Positions 1 to 4,833 of a stretch of 22,971 nucleotides of DNA are shown here, in pieces. Source of the DNA: a virus; IMG/VR virus record IMGVR_UViG_3300021964_000572, positions 1-22,971 of that record. One strand, 5' to 3'. The notes below the pieces were generated by a model. It was not told the origin of the DNA. It did not search any database and saw nothing but the letters and a program-made list of their open reading frames with translations. A program made the position numbers and the translations under genes. The first letter of the stretch is position 1. The number at the start of each line of letters is the position of its first letter.

Positions 1-63
1 CCTTGTCACAGTTTCGCCTGTTGATTTTTTGTAAGTTATTCTAAATGTTTTATCTTTTATCAT
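1..63 (-). CDS. Hypothetical protein, N-terminal fragment (cut by window edge)
   Basis: Only the first 21 codons are visible (MIKDKTFRITYKK...), reading toward the left edge. The ATG at 61-63 has an AGAAAGG ribosome-binding site just upstream, matching the extended complement of the 16S rRNA 3' tail. A good sigma70-like promoter lies about 30 bases further upstream. The visible residues suggest a small basic beta-strand segment but give no family. Existence of the gene is fairly secure because promoter, RBS and start line up; function is unknown. Confidence 0.6.
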   Translation of the reverse strand, partial: MIKDKTFRITYKKSTGETVTR

Positions 64-84
64 ATTATACCTTTCTGTTATATA

Positions 85-117
85 GGGGATAATATAGGAA
101 TATTATCCCCCTGTCAA
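85..117 (-). promoter_or_regulatory. Promoter with perfect palindromic operator
   Basis: On the minus strand, TTGACA (112-117) is followed after 17 bases by TATTAT (89-94), a good sigma70-type promoter for the gene at 1-63. A perfect 11-bp inverted repeat, GGGGATAATAT / ATATTATCCCC (85-95 and 100-110, four-base centre AGGA), covers the spacer and -10 box. This is where a repressor dimer would block RNA polymerase. The operator role is inferred; the palindrome and promoter boxes are directly visible. Confidence 0.6.
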
Positions 118-136
118 TCAATTAATTTATTGATTG
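115..136 (-). terminator. A+T-rich hairpin at the end of the 122-1084 gene
   Basis: An 8-bp inverted repeat CAATCAAT / ATTGATTG (115-122, 129-136) with a six-base loop includes the stop codon of the neighbouring gene and abuts the next promoter's -35 box. It lacks a T-tract, so it is at best a weak terminator. It could instead be part of the control region. Confidence 0.25.
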
Positions 137-1084
137 TTCATATTGTTTTCTCAATGCTATTTTCTGTTCTCTAGTCATTGTTTTATTTTTCATGCCTTTT
201 ATTCTTTCAGCAAGATTACTTGGATTATAGATTGTTAGACCTGTTGAGTTAGTTCTAATCAATTCTGCCTCATCAACATTGATACCAAGTTCAGTTGCAA
301 GTTCTATTGCCTCACTTAAATATCTGTATGCTTTCAATCCAATCTTCAATTCCTCACATTGAGTTTGAATACTATCAATCCACTTTTGATGAGTAGAAAC
401 TAAATGACCTTTTGCAATTCGCCATTGCTCTAATCTCTCATACTCATCTTTAGTACAAGCGATAGTTCTTGAACGACAATGAGATGTTCCAATAACATCA
501 AGTTCAAATGCCTTTCCAAAATCTCTAGTGATACCATTATTATCATCATTGTAATAACCAGACCTATAACCTAGAAATTTATCGTTTGCGTCTTGGTGTT
601 TAGTCTTATGAGGATTGTCTTGTTTGCCCTCTTGTTCGGCACAAATATCAGCATTAAGACCATTCTGTTTTAACTCTTGCCTGTAATAAGCATAAGCAAA
701 CTTTCTGCCCTCATCACTTGAATACTCACTACCATTTAGATTGCCATACAATCCAAAATCAAAATGAGATTTTGTTTCAGTTTGATTGTTGTCCTCATCA
801 ACACTTTCTGTGTGAGCAAAATAAAAACATTTATCTTTGGCAACGACATCACAAGGGCTACCATATTTAGATTTAAAATGTCTTAACACTTTAACATCTT
901 CTGGTGGATATGCTCTTTCAACAATCTGTCTTGCAAGTTCAAATGCTGATTTGTATTCTTGATTAACATTTTCTCTTGCTAAAAGATATGCCTCTTTCTC
1001 TTGAGTGTTTTCATTTTCGAAAACATTTTTTATTTTATTGAACATCTTATTACGAAGTTCAGTATTTAATCTAATCTTTGACAT
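122..1084 (-). CDS. Phage protein of unknown function, possibly nucleotide-modification associated
   Basis: A 320-residue soluble protein with no signal peptide or membrane segment. The start at 1084 is supported by an AGAAAGG RBS and an upstream promoter (1118-1146). The first 60 residues are helical and charged (LRNKMFNKIKNVFE..., then a stretch ending ERAYPPEDV). The middle is rich in Asp, Asn, Tyr and Gly, and the C-terminus is basic. The N-terminal layout is reminiscent of Nmad5, a domain predicted to act in phage nucleotide modification, but I recognise this only loosely and see no catalytic motif. It is monocistronic, divergent from the structured-RNA module. Gene certain, role open. 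Confidence 0.75.
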   Translation of the reverse strand: MSKIRLNTELRNKMFNKIKNVFENENTQEKEAYLLARENVNQEYKSAFELARQIVERAYPPEDVKVLRHFKSKYGSPCDVVAKDKCFYFAHTESVDEDNNQTETKSHFDFGLYGNLNGSEYSSDEGRKFAYAYYRQELKQNGLNADICAEQEGKQDNPHKTKHQDANDKFLGYRSGYYNDDNNGITRDFGKAFELDVIGTSHCRSRTIACTKDEYERLEQWRIAKGHLVSTHQKWIDSIQTQCEELKIGLKAYRYLSEAIELATELGINVDEAELIRTNSTGLTIYNPSNLAERIKGMKNKTMTREQKIALRKQYEQSIN

Positions 1085-1117
1085 AAAGTCCTTTCTGTTA
1101 ATTGATTAATAATTATT

Positions 1118-1146
1118 TTTATATACTACTTGACAATACCTGTCAA
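1118..1146 (-). promoter_or_regulatory. Minus-strand promoter for the 122-1084 gene
   Basis: On the minus strand TTGACA (1141-1146), a 17-base spacer and TATAAA (1118-1123) precede the 122-1084 gene. An alternative -10 is TATATA at 1120-1125 with a 15-base spacer. Its -35 box is the mirror half of the plus-strand promoter's -35, so the two start sites are packed head to head. Confidence 0.55.
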
Positions 1147-1158
1147 TAGGATTATATA
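1130..1158 (+). promoter_or_regulatory. Strong plus-strand promoter in front of the candidate RNA
   Basis: TTGACA (1130-1135), exactly 17 bases, then TATATA (1153-1158) is a near-consensus sigma70-type promoter. The start site would fall near 1165, just before the structured region and far from any reading frame, as expected for an RNA gene. The -35 forms the palindrome TTGACA-ATACC-TGTCAA with the opposing promoter, which could also be bound by a regulator. Confidence 0.65.
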
Positions 1159-1164
1159 GGATTT

Positions 1165-1486
1165 ATAAATAGTTTACTGTGGAGGGTATAAACCTCTATA
1201 CTATAGGTCGCGAGAACAGGGTTCTGGGTGAGTACGGTTGCAAACTAAAGCCCCGCCTACAGCACACACTATTTACATGTTCCAGGTGAAAAGTGGCGCA
1301 GGCCTATTCACCTGGATAATTTGTTGGTCTCTCTGTCTGGAGGTAAACGCGCGCAGATATGAAGAGGGACCTACTAATTATCTGGATGCTCTGGTCCAAC
1401 TCTCTTTGTGAGCAAGCTTCGGCCTATCACAAATGACAAGTTGGACCTGAGGATCCGAGCCACGAGCGTCAAGCGGCAAGCTTGAC
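1165..1486 (+). ncRNA. Candidate structured non-coding RNA
   Basis: This G+C-richer stretch has its own promoter, no convincing reading frame, and consecutive long inverted repeats. Stem A is CCAGGTGAA/TTCACCTGG (1282-1290/1307-1315) with an inner GGC/GCC. Stem B is about 18 bp with two mismatches, GATAATT...CTCT (1315-1334) with AGAG...AATTATC (1363-1382), enclosing TCTG/CAGA. Stem C is GGTCCAAC/GTTGGACC (1393-1400/1440-1447), then TTTGTGA/TCACAAA (1405-1411/1427-1433), capped by a C(UUCG)G tetraloop at 1417-1422. A smaller hairpin is AGAAC/GTTCT (1213-1225). Stem D, GTCAAGC/GCTTGAC (1468-1486), closes the region. Stems A and B abut. I could not assign it to tmRNA, RNase P, 6S or any other class I know. 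Boundaries are inferred. Confidence 0.6.
1463..1483 (+). repeat. Heptamer array 1 (CAAGCNN, 3 units)
   Basis: Three uninterrupted seven-base units: CGAGCGT, CAAGCGG, CAAGCTT. They lie directly after the structured RNA, and two of them build stem D. The last unit runs into the -35 box of the next promoter. It shares unit and orientation with arrays at 1798-1839 and 2581-2708. Confidence 0.6.
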
Positions 1487-1510
1487 AATTGTTGTAGGAT
1501 GTTATAGGAT
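1482..1510 (+). promoter_or_regulatory. Promoter for the small-gene/GP88 operon
   Basis: TTGACA (1482-1487) lies 17 bases before TAGGAT (1505-1510) or 15 bases before TATAGG (1503-1508). The -35 is exact and the -10 weak. The ATG at 1518 is so close that the transcript would be nearly leaderless. Its -35 is embedded in the closing hairpin of the candidate RNA, so read-through or folding could affect it. Confidence 0.4.
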
Positions 1511-1517
1511 TTAAATT

Positions 1518-1694
1518 ATGAAAGATATATATGTAAAAAAAATAAATGTATACGGCAATGAGCTGCTGTATCCTGACTGTGAGACGTCGACGCTTCTGTC
1601 GCGTCTGTTACCAACTAAAACTTTTAGCCTGGGTGATATTAAGATCCTGAAATTGCTGGGCTATAAAATTAAAACCAAAGCGGAGGAGCTATGA
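1518..1694 (+). CDS. Small hypothetical protein (58 aa)
   Basis: A 58-residue frame, MKDIYVKKINVYGNELLYPD..., rich in Leu and Lys, with a G+C-richer codon choice than the rest of the window. It starts eight bases after a putative -10 box. Its stop overlaps the next start as ATGA (1691-1694), a classic sign of translational coupling. I do not recognise a family; the C-terminal half looks helical and basic, and a small regulatory or RNA-binding role is only a guess. The coupling makes it likely to be a real gene. Confidence 0.55.
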   Translation: MKDIYVKKINVYGNELLYPDCETSTLLSRLLPTKTFSLGDIKILKLLGYKIKTKAEEL

Positions 1695-1900
1695 GAATTA
1701 AAAATAATGATCTAACACACTGGTTCATCCGGGACCATCACCAGCTGCCGGCTTCTTACCTGAAGAGCTGCAGAGATTTTTTCAAAGAGATAAGCGCCAA
1801 GCAGCAAGCGGCAAGCGTCAAGCTACAAGCGACAAGCTGTAAAAAATTATTGCACACACCGGGCAAGCGTGTTAAGAATAGATTTAATAGAAAGGTATAA
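1691..1900 (+). CDS. Small basic protein carrying a heptamer-repeat insert
   Basis: A 69-residue basic protein. A strong GGAGG site (1682-1686) precedes the ATG, which overlaps the previous stop (ATGA). Residues 1-35 (MRIKNNDLTHWFIRDHH...) look like a normal sequence. Residues 36-50 (KQQAASVKLQATSCK) are produced purely by heptamer array 2, and the tail is Lys/Arg-rich. No family is recognised. The good RBS and coupling support expression, but the repeat-encoded part suggests a tail under little constraint. Confidence 0.5.
   Translation: MRIKNNDLTHWFIRDHHQLPASYLKSCRDFFKEISAKQQAASVKLQATSCKKLLHTPGKRVKNRFNRKV
1798..1839 (+). repeat. Heptamer array 2 (CAAGCNN, 6 units)
   Basis: Six perfect seven-base units with CAAGC fixed and the last two bases free (AG, GG, GT, TA, GA, TG). 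Because seven is not a multiple of three, translation cycles through all frames and gives a seven-residue pattern over 21 bases inside the 1691-1900 gene. Confidence 0.8.
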
Positions 1901-1902
1901 TT

Positions 1903-2505
1903 ATGAAAACAAATGAAGCTTTAAAATTAGTGGGGGGCCTGAGCAAGCCTTCTAAAATGCCAGGTTGGGCGTATGGTATACCAGCCAAAGAATGCAAGAC
2001 TGGAGCAAAACTGGTTCACGTATCAGGCAGCACATGCGAAGGATGCTATGCCAATAAAGGCTGTTACGTGTTCCCGGTTGTTCAAGCAGCTCAATATCGA
2101 AGACTGAAAGCAATTGATAACCCGCTATGGGTTCGAGCTATGGCGGCCCTGATCAATTCTAAAAAAGCAAAATATTTTAGATGGCACGACTCAGGAGACC
2201 TGCAGAGCTTGAAGCATCTAGCAAAAATTTTTAAAGTTGCAAGGTTAACGCCGGACGTACAGCACTGGTTGCCAACGCGTGAAGCGTGGACTCAGGCCTA
2301 CCAGAACCGAGCGCCTAGTAACTTGGTGATAAGATTCTCCATGCCGATGGTGGACCAGCCTGCTTCAGGCAGCTGGAACAACACATCAACAGTAGTATCC
2401 GGATCAGGGAGAACATGTCCCGCACCTGATCAGGGGAATGAGTGTAAAGACTGTCGAGCGTGCTGGGATCCTTCTGTTAAAAATGTAGCCTACGGAAAAC
2501 ATTAA
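1903..2505 (+). CDS. GP88-like cysteine-rich phage protein
   Basis: A 200-residue soluble protein that matches what I know of the gene product 88 (GP88) family found in phages and some bacteria. Visible marks are an N-terminal cysteine group (C31, C45, C48, C54, with CEGCYANKGCY), the central FRWHDSGDLQ (92-101), WLPTRE (122-127), and a C-terminal group C172, C181, C184, C187 (CKDCRACWD). The eight cysteines suggest metal or iron-sulfur binding. The biochemical role of the family is not established to my knowledge. The start follows AGAAAGGTATAATT, the same leader as several other genes here. It is the largest gene of the G+C-richer module, flanked by heptamer arrays on both sides. Confidence 0.75.
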   Translation: MKTNEALKLVGGLSKPSKMPGWAYGIPAKECKTGAKLVHVSGSTCEGCYANKGCYVFPVVQAAQYRRLKAIDNPLWVRAMAALINSKKAKYFRWHDSGDLQSLKHLAKIFKVARLTPDVQHWLPTREAWTQAYQNRAPSNLVIRFSMPMVDQPASGSWNNTSTVVSGSGRTCPAPDQGNECKDCRACWDPSVKNVAYGKH

Positions 2506-2507
2506 CC

Positions 2508-2723
2508 GTGGGCCACGTTTTCAAACATCCGAAGTATTATGAAGAGCTCAGGAAGAAGCGAAGAGAAGAGAAGGAAGTGTCAAGCAGCAAGCAACAAGCT
2601 TCAAGCGGCAAGCATCAAGCACCCAAAGATTCAAGCTTCAAGCGACAAGCGTCAAGCGACGAGCAGCAGGGTTCAAGCGACAAGCCTGAAGCTACAAGCT
2701 CCAAGATATCTTTACCCTCATAA
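2508..2723 (+). CDS. Small protein with charged N-terminus and repeat-encoded tail
   Basis: GTG start two bases after the GP88 stop. Residues 1-24 (MGHVFKHPKYYEELRKKRRE...) look like a genuine charged helix. Residues 25-67 are the translation of heptamer array 3, giving Ser-Ser-Lys-x-Gln-Ala repeats that are probably disordered. It overlaps the 3' end of the opposite-strand nuclease by about 109 bases. No family is recognised and the RBS is weak. A short protein whose reading frame has been extended by repeat invasion is the simplest reading. Confidence 0.4.
   Translation: MGHVFKHPKYYEELRKKRREEKEVSSSKQQASSGKHQAPKDSSFKRQASSDEQQGSSDKPEATSSKISLPS
2581..2708 (+). repeat. Heptamer array 3 (CAAGCNN, about 18 units)
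   Basis: Some 18 consecutive units, mostly exact CAAGCNN. The departures are one nine-base unit at 2623-2631, the variants CGAGCAG, CAGGGTT and GAAGCTA, and a final CAAGATA. The array has no stop codon in the plus-strand frame of 2508-2723, and it supplies the last 31 codons and the stop (TGA at 2615-2617) of the minus-strand nuclease gene. It is not CRISPR-like: units are seven bases with no spacers. Confidence 0.85.
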
Positions 2724-3022
2724 AGTTTATAGCAGCTAGAAGCGAGGTGCTTTACTAAGATAAATGTGTCTAGTGGATGTCTCACGTGAAACGATATTTG
2801 GTGGGGTGAGAAGCGTATTTTATTACTTCTAGTTACCTTTAATTCAAGAGTGAAAAAGTGGCAATTATTATTATAGCCCAATAGATCTGGAGTACCAAAA
2901 GCACTAAGGTTTTCAAGTCTTGTAAAGGATATTTTATTAAAAGTTTTACGAATTTCATGCCATAGTTTCTGTTCAGGTTTCAAAGTAATTAGACCTTTTT
3001 CAAAACCTTTCCCATACGCCAT
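2615..3022 (-). CDS. PD-(D/E)xK nuclease-like protein
   Basis: A 135-residue protein with the core of the restriction-endonuclease-like fold: GTPDLLG (Asp46), LELK (Glu60, Lys62) and SPHQISFH (Gln75). The size and order resemble small VRR-NUC or Holliday-junction-resolvase-type phage nucleases, so a role in recombination or processing of replication intermediates is likely. The ATG at 3020-3022 lies inside the upstream gene (34-base overlap). Residues from about 105 to 135 are read from the antisense of heptamer array 3, so the ancestral C-terminus has probably been replaced. Nuclease fold fairly sure, exact substrate unknown. Confidence 0.65.
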   Translation of the reverse strand: MAYGKGFEKGLITLKPEQKLWHEIRKTFNKISFTRLENLSAFGTPDLLGYNNNCHFFTLELKVTRSNKIRFSPHQISFHVRHPLDTFILVKHLASSCYKLYEGKDILELVASGLSLEPCCSSLDACRLKLESLGA

Positions 3023-3213
3023 GTTTCTGGTTTGATTGTGATAACAAGTCTGTGTGTTTCTCTTACACCTAATAATTTATTTTGCAACAATTTTACGTTC
3101 TCAATGTCATAAAATTCTCCGTTGGGTAGGCACACTTGAACTCTTGCGTTCTGAGCTACAGGAGATTTGAAAAACTTGTCTAGTACCTGTCTAAATAATA
3201 TTCCTCTAATCAT
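2989..3213 (-). CDS. Small conserved-looking hypothetical protein (74 aa)
   Basis: 74 residues (MIRGILFRQVLDKFF...). A beta-rich middle (VQVCLPNGEFYDIENVKLL) is followed by RETHRLVITIKPETWRMG, which looks like a small globular domain. It overlaps the downstream nuclease gene by 34 bases, implying co-transcription. It begins about 50 bases from an inverted repeat (3263-3290) that separates it from the plus-strand terminase gene. No family is recognised. Confidence 0.6.
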   Translation of the reverse strand: MIRGILFRQVLDKFFKSPVAQNARVQVCLPNGEFYDIENVKLLQNKLLGVRETHRLVITIKPETWRMGKVLKKV

Positions 3214-3262
3214 AATTTCTAAAGGTGGATCCAGTCTCCCTTCACCACCTTAAATGTTTATA

Positions 3263-3290
3263 ATCGGTATGAACCAAGTTAAATACCGAT
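3263..3290. promoter_or_regulatory. Inverted repeat in a divergent intergenic region
   Basis: ATCGGTAT (3263-3270) and ATACCGAT (3283-3290) are perfect 8-bp arms separated by 12 bases. They lie just before the terminase small-subunit start and upstream of the opposing 2989-3213 gene. The arrangement fits an operator for divergent transcription or a 5' hairpin. I see no convincing -35/-10 pair beside it. Confidence 0.4.
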
Positions 3291-3292
3291 AG

Positions 3293-3841
3293 TTGTCTTT
3301 TACTCAAAACTACGCTATAAGTCAAGTGATGGGACGACATAAAGAATTAACAGAAATGCAAAAGAAATTTGCTTATGAACTCGTAAGTAATGAAGGCAGA
3401 AAAACAAAAACAGAGTGTGCAATTGATGCCGGTTATGATAAGAGCAGCGCAGTTGTTAGAGCTTCTGAACTAACTAATCCACAAAGATATCCGATGGTGG
3501 TTCAGTACATAGGACAGCTAAGAGAGGAATTTCAAAAAAAATATGAAGTTACATTTGAAAAACATATTGGAGAACTGGCTAAACTTAGAGAAGAATCTCG
3601 CAAAAAGGGAGCATGGTCTGCCGCTATCAATGCTGAAGTTGCACGTGGTAAAGCCGCTGGTTTATATATTGAACAAAAAATAATTAGGACCGGTAAGCTT
3701 GATGACTTGTCTGCCGAAGAATTAGAACTTCGACTAAAGAAAGTTATGGAAGAATACTCACCGATCCTAGAAGGTGTATCAGTTGAAGAACTTGAAGATC
3801 AAGTTAAATCTATTGACATGAAAGACACTCATCAGAATTAG
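3293..3841 (+). CDS. terS: Probable terminase small subunit
   Basis: The region KELTEMQKKFAYELVSNEG (from residue 18) through TECAIDAGYDKSSAVVRASE and QRYPMVVQYI matches the helix-turn-helix pattern of Terminase_2-type small subunits, which recognise the packaging site on phage DNA. A coiled, charged C-terminal half would mediate oligomerisation or large-subunit contact. The frame opens with TTG at 3293; the ATG at 3329 (MGRHKELTEM) is a reasonable alternative and neither has a clear RBS. The large terminase subunit is not in the window. It ends 32 bases inside the convergent small gene. Confidence 0.7.
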   Translation: MSFTQNYAISQVMGRHKELTEMQKKFAYELVSNEGRKTKTECAIDAGYDKSSAVVRASELTNPQRYPMVVQYIGQLREEFQKKYEVTFEKHIGELAKLREESRKKGAWSAAINAEVARGKAAGLYIEQKIIRTGKLDDLSAEELELRLKKVMEEYSPILEGVSVEELEDQVKSIDMKDTHQN

Positions 3842-3947
3842 AATCTAATTCAGCTAAGGCTTCCTGTTTACACTCATTACTACAAAAGTTATCTAACTCA
3901 TCTTTTGCTTCAAATGACTTTTTACATTGTTGACAATTTTTATTCAT
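3810..3947 (-). CDS. Small zinc-finger-like protein (45 aa)
   Basis: Starting at the ATG at 3947, this 45-residue protein has three cysteine pairs (C5/C8, C22/C26, C41/C44). The pattern CQQC...CSNEC fits a small treble-clef or zinc-ribbon domain. The reading frame is open further upstream, but that part is antisense-like to the acidic tail of the preceding gene and is probably not translated. It overlaps the upstream gene by eight bases and runs 32 bases into the 3' end of the terminase gene. Confidence 0.6.
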   Translation of the reverse strand: MNKNCQQCKKSFEAKDELDNFCSNECKQEALAELDSNSDECLSCQ

Positions 3948-4104
3948 CATCATCCTCAATATCATCATCTTCGAAATCGTCTTGATCGTCTTCAACTTGA
4001 TCGTCTGACTCTTCCTCTTTATCCCAAACATAATCTCTGACTTTTTGTAAGTCTTCTTCGAGTCTATCTAAGATATCTTCAATTGTTTCTTTTTTCTTTG
4101 GCAT
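3940..4104 (-). CDS. Small acidic-tailed protein (54 aa)
   Basis: 54 residues: a basic start (MPKKKETIEDILDRLEE), an amphipathic helix to about residue 28, then a tail almost entirely Asp and Glu. Acidic tails of this kind occur in phage DNA mimics and ssDNA-binding partners, but nothing more specific can be said. The stop overlaps the start of the zinc-finger gene, so the two are probably coupled. Confidence 0.5.
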   Translation of the reverse strand: MPKKKETIEDILDRLEEDLQKVRDYVWDKEEESDDQVEDDQDDFEDDDIEDDDE

Positions 4105-4118
4105 ACTTCACTCCGTTG

Positions 4119-4403
4119 TTAGATGTTAATCTTCTCCAGTTTCTTTATGCATCCCATTGGAAATACATTACGATCTGAAAAAGATTCGGAAGAGTTATCA
4201 TACGACGAAAACGTTTTCAGCATATTATTATCCTTTGAAAAAACATACGCATGAGTAATCATTTCTGCAGGTTTCATCTCATTAAATTCATTAGAATCAG
4301 CATGTCCACTGTCCCCTAGAATATCCAACCACGTAATTTTATAGAAATAATAACGTTTTTTATTAATAACAACCGATTTATATTTAGATTTTTTCTTTAC
4401 CAT
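4119..4403 (-). CDS. Hypothetical protein (94 aa)
   Basis: A small soluble protein with a Lys-rich N-terminus, an aromatic strand (RYYFYKITWLDILGDSGHA, about residues 17-35) and the block EFNEMKPAEMITHAYVFSKD. It looks like a single compact beta-rich domain, and similar proteins occur in marine phage genomes as far as I recall. No motif suggests an activity. It is the first gene left of the non-coding 4404-4647 stretch. Confidence 0.6.
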   Translation of the reverse strand: MVKKKSKYKSVVINKKRYYFYKITWLDILGDSGHADSNEFNEMKPAEMITHAYVFSKDNNMLKTFSSYDNSSESFSDRNVFPMGCIKKLEKINI

Positions 4404-4469
4404 CCCGAAGTTCTACTTCACTCTTATAAGACTTAAAATAACTTTTCTTATAATTACTATTTTTTTTCT

Positions 4470-4565
4470 GAAAAATAAAAGTAGAAAAGTAGAAAAGTAT
4501 AAATAGTCCTTATATATCAAGGACTTAAGTCGGTTACCTCCGGTTACTTTTTCTACTTTTTTATC
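4470..4565. repeat. Nested inverted repeats in a 244-base non-coding gap
   Basis: GTAGAAAA repeats (near 4481-4499) face a reverse copy (TACTTTTTCTAC..., 4545-4560) to form an imperfect outer arm. Inside lies a perfect hairpin AGTCCTT/AAGGACT (4505-4511/4519-4525). A CGGTTAC direct repeat follows at 4531-4547, and another GTAGAA copy lies near 4618-4625. Possible roles are a terminator between gene blocks, a regulator site or an origin-like element. The rest of 4404-4647 shows nothing further. Confidence 0.4.
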
Positions 4566-4647
4566 GAGTAACACCATTATTATTCGCTAATACCAACGGT
4601 TCTAGAGCATTCAGAAAAAAGTAGAAGCATTTTATGCGGTTTTTTGA

Positions 4648-4833
4648 TCATCTTTTTGCATAAACATCAATAAAATGGCTAATTTTTTTAACTTGTTTTA
4701 ACCACATTTCATACCCTTGCTCCCTGCTGCTCGCCTCTCCCCGCCAGTAGCGTGTGGCAAGATTATCACACTCATGTGTCATTTCTGCAACCTTACGTTG
4801 TAATACAGGATCATCTTTCTTTTTTCTGCTCAT
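4648..4833 (-). CDS. Small charged hypothetical protein (61 aa)
   Basis: A helical, highly charged 61-residue protein (MSRKKKDDPVLQRKVAEM..., then YWRGEASSREQGYEMW). Its start lies inside the 3' end of the RecB-like nuclease gene (23-base overlap), so it is translated from the same message and may serve it. No family is recognised. Confidence 0.55.
   Translation of the reverse strand: MSRKKKDDPVLQRKVAEMTHECDNLATRYWRGEASSREQGYEMWLKQVKKISHFIDVYAKR

Noticed and set aside
1165-1486. tmRNA, tRNA cluster or RNase P RNA
   Set aside because: I saw no tRNA-like T-arm or acceptor/CCA arrangement, no tag-peptide frame and no RNase P core motif.
2581-2708. CRISPR array
   Set aside because: The repeat unit is seven bases with no spacers and there are no cas genes.
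2539-2739. Plus-strand open frame of 66 codons through array 3
   Set aside because: It is the same repeat read in a second register; the seven-base period keeps all registers open. No RBS and no non-repeat domain beyond a short start.
3948-4031. Upstream extension of the 45-residue zinc-finger gene
   Set aside because: It is the out-of-frame reading of the acidic-tailed gene and adds only low-complexity Ile, Lys and Met residues.
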